NCBI RefSeq assembly: GCF_041438805.1
Contig: NZ_CP109190.1
Span: 1,054,001-1,118,000 of the forward strand
Direction: 5' to 3'
Length of the DNA: 64,000 nt
DNA from: Streptomyces sp. NBC_01707
GTDB taxonomy: Bacteria > Actinomycetota > Actinomycetes > Streptomycetales > Streptomycetaceae
Shown: in pieces, positions 14,595-23,252 of the stretch
How the letters are laid out: every line of letters begins with the position of its first letter
How positions within the stretch are numbered: position 1 is the first letter of the stretch
Translations under genes and position numbers: made by a program
Notes under the pieces: generated by a model
What the model saw: the letters and a program-made list of their open reading frames with translations, nothing else
Database searches by the model: none
Told to the model about the DNA's origin: nothing

Positions 14595-16745
14595 TCAGGA
14601 GACGACGATCTTGCCCGTGCTCTGCGGGGAGACCGGGTCGTTGTAGAAGAATTCGCCCGCAGTGTCGAAGGTGTGCGTGTACGACTCGCCCGGCATCAGC
14701 AGGCCCGTGTCGAACTCGGCCTCGAAGAAGGCGGCCGCGCCGTGGGCGGTCTTGTTGGTCGCGGGGTTGGTGAACGTGACCGTGGTGCCGCGGGGGACGG
14801 TGAGATGCTGCGGTGACATGGCGTTCTGCGAGACCAGGTTCTCGGCGGTGCCTGGGGCGCCCTTGGCGTTGTCCCAGACGCGGCCCAACGTGATGGTGTT
14901 GCCCGCTGCGCTGCCGCTGACCGCCGCTGCCCGGATCTGGTTGCGCTTGGAGGGGGGCACGGGCGCGGGGGCCGGGCCGACCTTGCCGCCGACCTTGAAG
15001 GCCCACAGGTGGTCGCCGCGCGGGATGTCCGGGTAGGGCAGTCCGTTACCGCCGGCCAGCACGGCCACGTACTGCTCGCCGTCGATCTCGTACGTCATCG
15101 GGCTCGTGTTGACGCCCGCGCCGCACTGCCAGGTCCACAGCTCCTTGCCGTTCGCGTCGTCGAGGGCGGTCAGGACGCCGTCGGGACGCCCTTGGAAGAG
15201 CACGCCGCCCGCGGTGCTGAGTACGCCGTTTCCGTGGGCGAGCGACCAGTCGCCCTCCTGCCGCCAGGAGACCGTGTTGGTGCGAGGGTCCACTGCGGCA
15301 ACTCCGCCAGCGAAGTACTCGCCGAGGGGGCGTGCGGTGTTGACGCGGCCGTCGTGGGTGTTGGAGTAGGCGGAGTTGATCAGCCCGTATCCCACGTAAA
15401 CCAGCCCGGTGCGGTGGCTGAAGGACGGGGAGGACCAGTCCGCGCCTCCGCCCGCGCCCGGATACAGGATGGTCGGCCGGTCCCAGTGCACCTCGAAGAG
15501 CCCGCCAGTGGCGTAGAACGGCACCGGGCGAGTTGCCTTGTCGATCCGCGGCTCGGTCTCGACGAAAGGCTCACCGCCCGGGAACGGCTGGGTGGGTGAG
15601 GTCTTCTGCGCCGCGTGCTGCGGTACAGGGCGCTCCTCCATGCCGTGCACCGGATCGCCGGTGGCGCGGTCCAGTATGTAGTACATCCCGGTCTTGCTTC
15701 CGTACACGACGACCTTGCGCTTGCGCCCCTCGATCTGGATGTCCGCGAGCACGGGCGACATCACACCGTCGTAGTCCCAGATGTCGTGGTGCACGGACTG
15801 GAAGTGCCAGCGCCGCTCCCCTGTCTTGGCGTCGATGGCCACCAGGCAGTTGGCGAAGAGGTTGTCACCACCCCGGGTGGAGCCATCGGTGCGGGGGTAA
15901 GGGTTGCCGAACGTCCAATAGACCAGGCCCAGTTCGGGATCGACCGCCGGGTGGATCCAGCACACTGCGCCACCGGTCTTCCACGTGTCGCCCTCCCAGG
16001 TGTCGTGGCCGAACTCGCCGGGGCCGGGTGTACCCCAGAACGTCCAGACGACCTCACCGGTCGCAGCGTTCAGGGCGTAGCCGCGGCCGCGGGCACCCGC
16101 GGTGCTTCCCTGGGTGCCCACGTAGATCAGGCCGTCCCAGTAGACGACAGCGCCGGCCAGGCTGCCCTTGCTGCCGCCGCACTGGCCGCTGGCGGGGTCG
16201 CATCCTGGGTCGCCCTGGTCCTCGATGAGCATTTCCCTGGTCCACACGACCGCGCCGGTGCGCTGGTCCAGGGCGTAGATGATGTTTGCACCGGAGATGG
16301 TGAAGGCGAGCCCCTGACCAAGGGCCACCCCGCGCATGTTGGTCGTCTCGCTGCCGACGTTCGTCTTCCATTTGACGGCCCCGGTACGCCCGTTGACGGC
16401 GAAGATGTTCTGCTGGGTGGTGGCGATGTAGAGAACGCCGTCCTGGGCGACGACAGCGCATTGCTGGGCGCGGCCGGTGTCACCGCCCTCCAGGTTGATG
16501 TGCCAGGCACCACCGAGCTGCTTCACATTGCGCGGGGTGATCTTCTTGAGGGCCGAGTAGTTCTGGTTGGCCAGGTTGCCGCCCGCCTTGGGGAAGTTGC
16601 TGTCCGTCGGCTTGAACGCCTGCTTCGGTACGGGCAGGGCCAGCGTTCCGCCGCCCGGTTCGGCCGCCTGGGCAGGCGAGTTGAGGAGGGCGACAGCCGT
16701 TGTGGTGCCGGCCGCCGCACTGGCGAGAAAACTGCGTCTGTCCAT
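14595..16745 (-). CDS. Tat-exported PQQ dehydrogenase with cupredoxin-like tail
   Basis: Quinoprotein dehydrogenase (716 aa) oxidising an alcohol or polyol outside the membrane using PQQ. The N-terminus MDRRSFLASAAAG is a twin-arginine signal. About residues 50-610 form the eight-bladed propeller with repeated W-motifs (LDQRTGAVVWT, LNAATGEVVWTFWG). The block HHDIWDYDGVMSPVLADI holds Asp324 and Asp326; the HHDxWDxD...LADI pattern is shared with membrane-bound quinoprotein glucose/quinate dehydrogenases, while the DxD pair also resembles the lanthanide site of XoxF-type enzymes. A cupredoxin-like domain (about 625-716) has no Cys, so a normal type 1 copper site is missing. No haem CxxCH motif. 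pqqABCDE lies downstream. Start chosen at the RR-signal ATG with AGAGGG upstream. Confidence 0.9.
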   Translation of the reverse strand: MDRRSFLASAAAGTTTAVALLNSPAQAAEPGGGTLALPVPKQAFKPTDSNFPKAGGNLANQNYSALKKITPRNVKQLGGAWHINLEGGDTGRAQQCAVVAQDGVLYIATTQQNIFAVNGRTGAVKWKTNVGSETTNMRGVALGQGLAFTISGANIIYALDQRTGAVVWTREMLIEDQGDPGCDPASGQCGGSKGSLAGAVVYWDGLIYVGTQGSTAGARGRGYALNAATGEVVWTFWGTPGPGEFGHDTWEGDTWKTGGAVCWIHPAVDPELGLVYWTFGNPYPRTDGSTRGGDNLFANCLVAIDAKTGERRWHFQSVHHDIWDYDGVMSPVLADIQIEGRKRKVVVYGSKTGMYYILDRATGDPVHGMEERPVPQHAAQKTSPTQPFPGGEPFVETEPRIDKATRPVPFYATGGLFEVHWDRPTILYPGAGGGADWSSPSFSHRTGLVYVGYGLINSAYSNTHDGRVNTARPLGEYFAGGVAAVDPRTNTVSWRQEGDWSLAHGNGVLSTAGGVLFQGRPDGVLTALDDANGKELWTWQCGAGVNTSPMTYEIDGEQYVAVLAGGNGLPYPDIPRGDHLWAFKVGGKVGPAPAPVPPSKRNQIRAAAVSGSAAGNTITLGRVWDNAKGAPGTAENLVSQNAMSPQHLTVPRGTTVTFTNPATNKTAHGAAAFFEAEFDTGLLMPGESYTHTFDTAGEFFYNDPVSPQSTGKIVVS

Positions 16746-16890
16746 GAACCCTCTTTCATGACGTGCCCTTGCCGAGTCCGGGTCCACCTGGTGGTCCGGT
16801 TGGAGGTGAGGGGGAGAGAGAGCGGGGAAGCGGATCATGGTCCGCTGTGCGGTTTGCTTAACCCGCATGATGGTCCCCGGGAAGTGGTTC

Positions 16891-16902
16891 CATACGTTAA
16901 GG
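16891..16902 (-). promoter_or_regulatory. CCTTAACGTATG motif upstream of PQQ dehydrogenase
   Basis: Minus-strand CCTTAACGTATG lies about 146 bp upstream of the dehydrogenase start and matches the element upstream of pqqA except for one extra T. Shared control of enzyme and cofactor is the attractive reading, but the word is short. Confidence 0.35.
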
Positions 16903-16925
16903 ACACTGCAGTTGCGTGACAAGGG

Positions 16926-17768
16926 TTATGACGCGGATTCCTCGGCGGAGGCCGGATCCACAGGCTTGAGACGGGCCGGGAGGACGGAGCGGGGGATGGG
17001 GCCTTTGTTCCTGCGGCCCTGTCCGGTCTCCTCCCACGCATGGGCCAGGATGCCCACCGACCGGCTCAGCACGAACAGTCCTCTGGCCAGCGGTGCGGGG
17101 AAGCCCAGTTCGGCGTAGATGACGGCGGTGGCGCCGTCGATGTTCATCGGGACGGGGCGGGCGCCGGCGCGGCGCCGCCTGAGAGCCCGTTCGACCGCGA
17201 GAGCCGCCTGGAGATGGTCGCCCGCAACGACCCCGGAGGCGACGGCCTCCTCGGTCAGCCGCAGGAGAGGATCGCGGCGCGGGTCGAGCGGATGAAAGCG
17301 GTGGCCGAACCCGGGGAGGTAGCGGGAGCGGGCCTGCCATAGCGCCATGACCTCACGGGCGGAAGCGTCCCAGTCCGCGCCGGTCAGGTGGAGCGCGCGG
17401 ATCTCCTCCAGCATCTGCACACACTGCTGGCCCGCGCCGCCGTGGACGTCGCCGAGCATGTTGACGCCGGTGGCGACCGCGTTGTTGAGGCCCACGCCGC
17501 AGGTCGCGGCCATACGGGCGGCGGCTATCGAGGGTGCCTGCGGCCCGTGATCCACTCCTGCCACGAGCGCCGCTTCGAGCAGAGCGGACTGTCTGGGAGA
17601 GGGAAGGTCGCCGCGCAGCAGTAGCCAGATCATGTCCACCAGGCCGACCGAGCCGATCAGGTCCTGTACCGGCCGGTCCCGCAGCTCGATGGATCCGGGT
17701 TCGATGTGGCTGACGGCGGTGGCCCACCACTGTGCGGCCTCGTCGTGAGTGGATGCGGATGTACTCAT
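16926..17768 (-). CDS. Citryl-CoA lyase-like protein (short citrate-synthase fold)
   Basis: Cytoplasmic citrate-synthase-fold protein of 280 aa, shorter than true citrate synthases and like proteins annotated citryl-CoA lyase, which cleave citryl-CoA-type thioesters to acetyl-CoA and a 2-oxoacid. Conserved blocks include IGSVGLVDMIWLLLRGDLPS, the core GDVHGGAGQQCVQMLEEI with the active-site His region, LPGFGHRFHPLDPRRDPLL, the second His/Arg block, and a C-terminal GILAHAWEETGQGRRNKGPI. Its GTG/ATG start overlaps the CoA-transferase stop (ATGA), so the two are coupled. With the CoA-transferase making the thioester, a retro-Claisen cleavage role is reasonable; the true substrate is unknown. 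Confidence 0.85.
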   Translation of the reverse strand: MSTSASTHDEAAQWWATAVSHIEPGSIELRDRPVQDLIGSVGLVDMIWLLLRGDLPSPRQSALLEAALVAGVDHGPQAPSIAAARMAATCGVGLNNAVATGVNMLGDVHGGAGQQCVQMLEEIRALHLTGADWDASAREVMALWQARSRYLPGFGHRFHPLDPRRDPLLRLTEEAVASGVVAGDHLQAALAVERALRRRRAGARPVPMNIDGATAVIYAELGFPAPLARGLFVLSRSVGILAHAWEETGQGRRNKGPIPRSVLPARLKPVDPASAEESAS

Positions 17769-18964
17769 GAGCCTGTCGCCTCCTTCGCGGCGGTAGAGGA
17801 CCAGCGCGAGGCCAGTTGCTCGCGCTCGTAGTTGTGCTCGCCCAGCAGCGGCGGCGGTGTACGGGGTAGGAACGGTTCCCCGTCGAAGAGCACCCCGCTG
17901 CCGAGCACGGGCAAGGCCGTGCCCGACCCATCAGGCCTTCGCAGTTCGGTGACGAAGCCCCGGTGCCGCAACTGCGGCTGGGACAAGGCCTGCGGGACGG
18001 TGAGCACCCGCGCCGCAGGTACCCCGGCAGGTGTCAGTACCTCCTCCCACTCAGCTGCGGAGCGCAGTGAAAGCGCCTCGTTCAGAGCGGAGTTGAGCGC
18101 GTCGCGATGGGTCTTGCGTCCCTCACGTTCCGCGAACCGGGGATCCGTGACGAGCTCCGGGGCGCCGACCAGACGGCACAGTGTCTCGAACTGGCGCTGC
18201 TGGTTGGCTGCGATGTTGAGCGGCCCGTCCTTGGTACGGAACGTCCCCGAAGGTGCGGCGGTGGCGTTCTGGTCCCCCATCGGCTCCGGCGGGACACCGC
18301 TGACCAGATAGTTCGAGACGGCCCAACCCATGGCCGACAAGGACGTCTCCAGCATGGAGACGTCCAGTCTGCTGCCCTGTCCGGTACGTTCCCGGCGCAG
18401 CAGGGCGGCGCTGACCGCGAGGGCGGCGGACAGTCCGCCGGTCGTGTCGCACACGGGGAAGCCGACCCGTAGCGGGGCGGTGTCGACGGTGCCGGTGACG
18501 CTCATCATCCCGGAGAGCCCCTGGATGATCTGGTCATAGGCCGGCGCGTCGCTCATCGGCCCGGTCTGACCGAAGCCCGAGATGGAACAGCAGACCAGGC
18601 GCGGATTGATCTGATCGAGCCGCTCCTGGTCGTATCCCATCCGGGATAGGACGCCGGCGCGGAAGTTCTCCAGGAGAACGTCGGCGCCGCTCAGCATCTC
18701 CTCGAAGACCGCGCGGTCGGCCGGGTCCTTGAGATCGAGCTCCACGGACTTCTTGCCCGCGTTCTGCGCGAGGAACGAAGCGCCGATACCGGCGCGGTTG
18801 AGATCGGCGTCGGGGCCGAGGTTGCGGGCCAGGTCGCCCTGTCCCGGGCGCTCGATCTTGATGACCTCCGCCCCGAGGAGCATGAGGTGGTAACTGCAGT
18901 AGGGACCGGCCAGGACGTTCGTCAGGTCCAGCACTTTTATGTCGTCGAGCGGTCGCGCATCCAT
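17765..18964 (-). CDS. CaiB/BaiF-family (type III) CoA-transferase
   Basis: Family III CoA-transferase (399 aa, normal length) moving CoA from a donor such as succinyl-CoA to a carboxylic acid. It starts DIKVLDLTNVLAGPYCSYHL and continues GAEVIKIERPGQGDLARNLG. The catalytic Asp region follows LLENFRAGVLSRMGY (family Asp near residue 165-170, in PVCDTTGGLSAALAV). Also seen are ISGFGQTGPMSDAPAYDQII and MSVTG. Coupled to the citryl-CoA-lyase-like gene downstream, with the IclR gene 55 bp upstream in the same direction. Acid specificity cannot be read from sequence. Confidence 0.92.
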   Translation of the reverse strand: MDARPLDDIKVLDLTNVLAGPYCSYHLMLLGAEVIKIERPGQGDLARNLGPDADLNRAGIGASFLAQNAGKKSVELDLKDPADRAVFEEMLSGADVLLENFRAGVLSRMGYDQERLDQINPRLVCCSISGFGQTGPMSDAPAYDQIIQGLSGMMSVTGTVDTAPLRVGFPVCDTTGGLSAALAVSAALLRRERTGQGSRLDVSMLETSLSAMGWAVSNYLVSGVPPEPMGDQNATAAPSGTFRTKDGPLNIAANQQRQFETLCRLVGAPELVTDPRFAEREGRKTHRDALNSALNEALSLRSAAEWEEVLTPAGVPAARVLTVPQALSQPQLRHRGFVTELRRPDGSGTALPVLGSGVLFDGEPFLPRTPPPLLGEHNYEREQLASRWSSTAAKEATGS

Positions 18965-19019
18965 GGGTGGTGTCTCCTCACGCGGCGCCGGTGGCCGGCG
19001 CCGCTGTCCGGCACGGTCG

Positions 19020-19787
19020 TCAGCTCCGAGGCCCCAGAGGATGATCGAATCCCTGGGACATGATCTGTCCAGCCACCTGTTGGAGATCCTGGACGAAATC
19101 CTCGACCGAGTTCTGGGTGATGCGTGCGGTGGGCCCGCTCAGCGAGAGTGCGGCGACCACCACACCCGACGAGGTGGTGAGCGGCACGGCCACGGCAGTG
19201 AGGCCGACGTCGCGCTCGCCTTGGCTGAGTGCGTATCCCTGCTGTGCAGCCTGGTCGATCCACTCCCGAAGCTGTTCGACGTGAGGTGTGCCGTGCGGCG
19301 AGGCCGCCGCGATCCGCTGCAGCAGGGCGTCGCTCGCACCGGCCAGCAGCACCTTGGACGAGGCGCCCGCCCACAGCGGGAGCTCGTCACCCACCCGCAC
19401 CACATGGCGCAGCGGCTGGGGGCTCTCCTGCTGTGCGACGCAGACGCGGTGGATGTCGCGCCGGATCATCACGTTCGCCGTCTCGCCGCGCCGGTCTGCC
19501 AGCGCTCTCAGTGCCTTTGTCGTCTCCGGCGGCAACTCCCAGCTGCCCTGGGCGAGATGAGCCCAGCGCCACAGTCCCGGGCCCGCGGTGTAGCCCGCGT
19601 CGGTGGACCACAGCAGCCCGTAGCTCTCCAGTGTCTGCACCAGCCGGACCACGGTGGTCTTCGCTAGCCCGGTTGCCTCCACGATCGTTCTGAGGGAGAC
19701 GACGGGCTGGTCCTCGGTCAGCAGCGACAGGATGTCCAAGGCCCGGCGCACGCTGCGTACGCCGCTCTGTCCTTGCTCGGAATCCAT
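19020..19787 (-). CDS. IclR-family regulator of the divergent catabolic units
   Basis: IclR-type regulator (255 aa). Winged-helix HTH at about residues 10-70 (ALDILSLLTEDQPVVSLRTI, then TGLAKTTVVRLVQTLES) and the effector-binding domain at about 90-250 with WAGASSKVLLAGASDALLQR and the closing GVVVAALSLSGPTARI. It is the first gene of the minus-strand unit (CoA-transferase, lyase) and faces the plus-strand aldehyde dehydrogenase-ThDP-ABC unit across 212 bp. This is the classical arrangement for an IclR activator or repressor controlling both sides. The ligand is probably the substrate or a pathway intermediate. Confidence 0.93.
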   Translation of the reverse strand: MDSEQGQSGVRSVRRALDILSLLTEDQPVVSLRTIVEATGLAKTTVVRLVQTLESYGLLWSTDAGYTAGPGLWRWAHLAQGSWELPPETTKALRALADRRGETANVMIRRDIHRVCVAQQESPQPLRHVVRVGDELPLWAGASSKVLLAGASDALLQRIAAASPHGTPHVEQLREWIDQAAQQGYALSQGERDVGLTAVAVPLTTSSGVVVAALSLSGPTARITQNSVEDFVQDLQQVAGQIMSQGFDHPLGPRS

Positions 19788-19999
19788 GTTTTCTCCTTCG
19801 TGTGGTCTGTGCCGACAGTGTGGCTAGGAGCAGGGCGGGCCGGGGTGCTCGTGGGGGCACTCGCGCCGAATCGGCGGGAAACCTGAGGATTCAACTTCTT
19901 TCGCCCGGGCTATTGCCAAGCCCAACCAGCGCCCGTACGTTACACGCCAGTCCACAAGGCGGTCTACGAAAACCGCTAGATGGCTTACATGGAGACGTG
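19788..19999. promoter_or_regulatory. Divergent control region of the IclR island
   Basis: This region must hold promoters for both divergent units. An inverted repeat GCGGT (19959-19963) / ACCGC (19972-19976) with an eight-base spacer lies 24 bp before the aldehyde dehydrogenase start and is a candidate IclR site. GGAGA at 19991 is the ribosome site of that gene. Upstream, around 19900-19960, the DNA is less GC-rich than its surroundings. Confidence 0.45.
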
Positions 20000-21502
20000 A
20001 TGCTGGAAGTCCTCCTCAAGTCTGTTGGCGACGCAGAAGTCGTCGACGCACTTCCCTTCCTTGCCGGAGCGTGGTCGGGCGAAGGCCCTTGGGCCGAGCG
20101 GCGCGGCCCCTACTTGCGACGGGCCGTCAGCCGGGCCCCCACCGCACTGCCGGCCGAGATCGACCAGGCCGTGGCCGATGCCCGCCGCTACGCGCCCCAG
20201 GTCGCCTCGCTCGCTCCGGCGGCGCGGGCCGCGATCCTGCAGCGTGCCTCCGCCGCCGCACTGGCCCACCGCGATCAACTGGCCAGGCTGCTCGCCCTGG
20301 AGCTGGGAAAGCCCCTCAAGGACAGCCGCATAGAAATCGAACGGGTCGCCTCCACCTTCGAGGTCTGTGCGGCCGAGGCTCGCCGCATCGACGGGGAGAC
20401 CCTGCCGATCGCGGGCTGGAACACCGGTGTCGGCAACAGCGCCTTCACCTACCGCGCTCCCGCCGGGGTCGCCCTCGCCATCACCCCGTTCAACGCACCG
20501 GCCAATCTCCTGGCGCACAAGCTCGGCGCCTCCTTCGCCGCGGGCAACACCACCCTGGTGAAGGCGCCCCCGCAGGCCCCAGCCATTTCGGCGGCCGTGG
20601 TGGCCCTACTGCTGGACAGCGGAATGCCCTATCAGGCAGTCCAGTTGCTGCACGGAGGGGGGGAAGTCGGTGCCGCACTGTGCGCAGCCACCGAGATCGA
20701 CGTCATCAGCTTTACCGGCAGCGCCTCCACCGGGGCTGCCGTCGCCCGCGCCGCCGGCGCCAAGCGGCTCGCCCTCGAACTCGGCGGCAACGCGGCCACC
20801 ATCATCTGCGAGGACGCCGACATCGAAGCCGCGGCCAAGGCGGCGGCTCGCACCGGATACAGCAACTCCGGGCAGAGCTGCATCTCCGTCCAGCGCGTCT
20901 ATGTGCACCGCAGCCGTTACACGGACTTCCTGGACGCCTTCGCCGCGGCGGTCGACAAGCTGGTCATCGGTGACCCCATGGACCTGGCCACCGACATCGG
21001 CTCCATGGTCGATGACGACGCGGCGGAGCGTGTGGTCCGCTGGTCGGCCGAGGCCGCCGAGCTGGGAGCCACCGTACTCCGGGGCGGCACCCGCAAGGGG
21101 GCCACGGCGGCCCCGACCATCATCGCCGGCCCACCCGCCCACGCCTCGGTAGTCGCTCATGAAGTCTTCGGCGCACTCGTCGCCGTGATGCCGTACGACG
21201 ACTTCGACACGGTCCTCGGCGAGTGCAACGCCAGCCGCTACGGGCTGCAGGCCGGTCTCTTCACCCACGACATCAACCGCATCTTCACCGCCTGGCGCCG
21301 CCTCGAAGTGGGCGGACTCATCGTCAACGGAACGTCGAACTTCCGCCTCGACCACATTCCGTTCGGCGGCGTGAAGGACTCCGGATTCGGACGCGAATCG
21401 CCGCGCTGGCTCATCGACGACTACACGGTCGTCAAGACCCTCATGCTCCGAGGCCTGTCCATCTGGGGCGAACGCCATGACCTCACGAAAGAGAACCAGT
21501 GA
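20000..21502 (+). CDS. NAD(P)-dependent aldehyde dehydrogenase
   Basis: Cytoplasmic aldehyde dehydrogenase (500 aa) oxidising an aldehyde to an acid or acyl-CoA. Landmarks: cofactor region [20 protein letters not shown], general base Glu260 in [11 protein letters not shown], catalytic Cys294 in SGQSCIS, and [18 protein letters not shown] near the end. Start chosen at ATG 20000 with GGAGA upstream; the adjacent GTG 19997 is equally possible. Its TGA overlaps the GTG of the ThDP enzyme, so the two are co-translated. That pairing suggests it oxidises the aldehyde made by ThDP-dependent decarboxylation of a 2-oxoacid; this substrate link is inference. Confidence 0.92.
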   Translation: MLEVLLKSVGDAEVVDALPFLAGAWSGEGPWAERRGPYLRRAVSRAPTALPAEIDQAVADARRYAPQVASLAPAARAAILQRASAAALAHRDQLARLLALELGKPLKDSRIEIERVASTFEVCAAEARRIDGETLPIAGWNTGVGNSAFTYRAPAGVALAITPFNAPANLLAHKLGASFAAGNTTLVKAPPQAPAISAAVVALLLDSGMPYQAVQLLHGGGEVGAALCAATEIDVISFTGSASTGAAVARAAGAKRLALELGGNAATIICEDADIEAAAKAAARTGYSNSGQSCISVQRVYVHRSRYTDFLDAFAAAVDKLVIGDPMDLATDIGSMVDDDAAERVVRWSAEAAELGATVLRGGTRKGATAAPTIIAGPPAHASVVAHEVFGALVAVMPYDDFDTVLGECNASRYGLQAGLFTHDINRIFTAWRRLEVGGLIVNGTSNFRLDHIPFGGVKDSGFGRESPRWLIDDYTVVKTLMLRGLSIWGERHDLTKENQ

Positions 21503-23247
21503 CCACCGTTACCGCCGCTGAAGCCCTCGTCACGCAACTGGAGTCGTACGGCGTCGAGTACGTCTTCGGCACCTGCGGGCACACCAACATCGCGCTCCTC
21601 GACGCGCTTGGGCCCAGCTCCATCCACTTCGTCATCGCCCGGCACGAGCAGGCCGCGGCCCACGCCGCCGACGGCTACGCCCGCGCCTCGGGCAAGCCCG
21701 GCGTCCTGCTCACCCACGTCGGCCCCGGCATGATGAACGCGGTCACCGGTGTCGCCACGGCCGCCATGGACTCCGTCCCGCTCGTGGTCATCTCCGGCGA
21801 CATCCCCTCCTATTACTACGGCCGTCATCCGCACCAGGAGGTCAACCTCCACGCGGACGCCGACCAGACCGCGATCTACCGGCCCTTCTGCAAGCGCGCC
21901 TGGCCCGTCCAGCGCACCTTCGACCTCCATCGCACCGTGGAACGCGCCTTCTGGACCGCGACCTCGGGCCGGCCCGGCGCCGTACTCGTCAACGTCCCCA
22001 TGGACCTCTTCTCACGGCAGGTCGAGCCGTACACCCCCGGATCGCACGCAATACCCGACAGTGCCCTCCCCGGCCTCGCCGAGGAAACCGCCGGGCGCAT
22101 AGCCCAGGCGCTCTTGGACGCCGAGCGCCCCCTCATCTACTTCGGCGGTGGCCTGCGCGCCCCCGCGGCCAAGCAGGCGCTCCTCGCCCTGGCCGAGCAC
22201 CTCGACATCCCGCTCGCCCACTCCCTGATGGGCAAGGGAGCCATCCCCGACCGCCACCCGCTACTTCTCGGCATGCCCGGCTTCTGGGGCCTGGACTCCA
22301 CCCACGCCCACACCAAGGACGCCGACGTGGTGCTGGCCCTCGCCACCCGCTTCGCGGAGACCGACGCCAGCTCCTGGGACCCTGCCTACACGTGGAACTT
22401 CCCGCCGAGCAAGCTCATCCAGATCGACATCGACCCGGCCGAAATCGGCCGCAACTACCCGGTGGAGATCGGGGCGGTCGCCGACGTCGGTCACTCCGTG
22501 CGCGCCATCGAGGCAGCCGTCCGGGCGCTCCGACCTGAGCCCCTGACCCGTCCGGGACTGCGCGAGACCATCGCGGTCAGCAGGGCCGAACTCTTCGATC
22601 TGGCGACCGAGAACGGAGCGAGCGACAACTTCCCGCTGCACCCCCAGCGCATACTCGCCGATCTGCGTGCCAGCCTCCCCGCCGACGCGATCCTGGTCAC
22701 CGACGTCGGCTGGAACAAGAACGGCGTTGCGCAGTCCTACGACCTGCCGCCCGAGGGCAAGTTCATCACCCCCGGCGGCGCGTCCACCATGGGATTCGGC
22801 CCCGCCGCCGCAGTGGGCGTCCAGATGGCTCAGCCGCAACGCACGGTTGTCGCTCTCATCGGCGACGGCGGGATGAGCGCACAGCTCCCGGCCGTGCCGA
22901 TGGCGGTGGAACAGGGCCTGCCGGTCATCTTCGCCGTCATGAACAACCGGGCCCATGGCACCATCTCCGACCTCCAGCGCTCGAACTACGGCCGGGGGTA
23001 CGGATGTGACTTCACCGGCCCGGACGGCAAGCCCTACAGCCCCGATTTCGCCGCGTACGGAAGATCCTGCGGGGCCGACGGCTACGAGGTGACCTCTGCG
23101 GAGGACCTGGCGAAGGTGCTCGCCACCGCGGTGGAGCGACGTCGGCCCGCCGTCATCGACATCCCCATGGTCAACGAGCCGGTTCCCACGCCCGGCCACT
23201 GGAACATCAACGACATCTACAACGGCAACTTCCCCGACGAAGGATGA
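21499..23247 (+). CDS. ThDP-dependent enzyme of the acetolactate synthase/decarboxylase superfamily
   Basis: Thiamine-diphosphate enzyme (582 aa) acting on a 2-oxoacid. The Pyr domain holds catalytic Glu50 in RHEQAAAHAADGYARASG. The PP domain carries the metal/ThDP motif starting at Gly455-Asp456-Gly457 (GDGGMSAQLPAV) and ending VMNNRAHGTI. The unusual N-terminal YVFGTCGHTNIALLDAL and SGDIPSYYYGRHPHQE differ from ordinary IlvB. The context (aldehyde dehydrogenase in front, ABC importer behind, no IlvN-like small subunit) argues against acetolactate synthesis and for a decarboxylase or carboligase in catabolism. The stop TGA sits within the next gene's upstream region (ATGA), suggesting tight coupling. 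Confidence 0.9.
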   Translation: MTTVTAAEALVTQLESYGVEYVFGTCGHTNIALLDALGPSSIHFVIARHEQAAAHAADGYARASGKPGVLLTHVGPGMMNAVTGVATAAMDSVPLVVISGDIPSYYYGRHPHQEVNLHADADQTAIYRPFCKRAWPVQRTFDLHRTVERAFWTATSGRPGAVLVNVPMDLFSRQVEPYTPGSHAIPDSALPGLAEETAGRIAQALLDAERPLIYFGGGLRAPAAKQALLALAEHLDIPLAHSLMGKGAIPDRHPLLLGMPGFWGLDSTHAHTKDADVVLALATRFAETDASSWDPAYTWNFPPSKLIQIDIDPAEIGRNYPVEIGAVADVGHSVRAIEAAVRALRPEPLTRPGLRETIAVSRAELFDLATENGASDNFPLHPQRILADLRASLPADAILVTDVGWNKNGVAQSYDLPPEGKFITPGGASTMGFGPAAAVGVQMAQPQRTVVALIGDGGMSAQLPAVPMAVEQGLPVIFAVMNNRAHGTISDLQRSNYGRGYGCDFTGPDGKPYSPDFAAYGRSCGADGYEVTSAEDLAKVLATAVERRRPAVIDIPMVNEPVPTPGHWNINDIYNGNFPDEG

Positions 23248-23252
23248 TTCCC

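Noticed and set aside
15766..15776. Calling the PQQ dehydrogenase lanthanide-dependent outright
   Set aside because: The WDxD pair also occurs in quinoprotein glucose/quinate dehydrogenases that use Ca or Mg, so the motif alone does not prove it.
21499..23247. Naming the ThDP enzyme acetolactate synthase (ilvB)
   Set aside because: No small-subunit gene, atypical N-terminal motifs, and catabolic neighbours; family membership alone does not fix the reaction.
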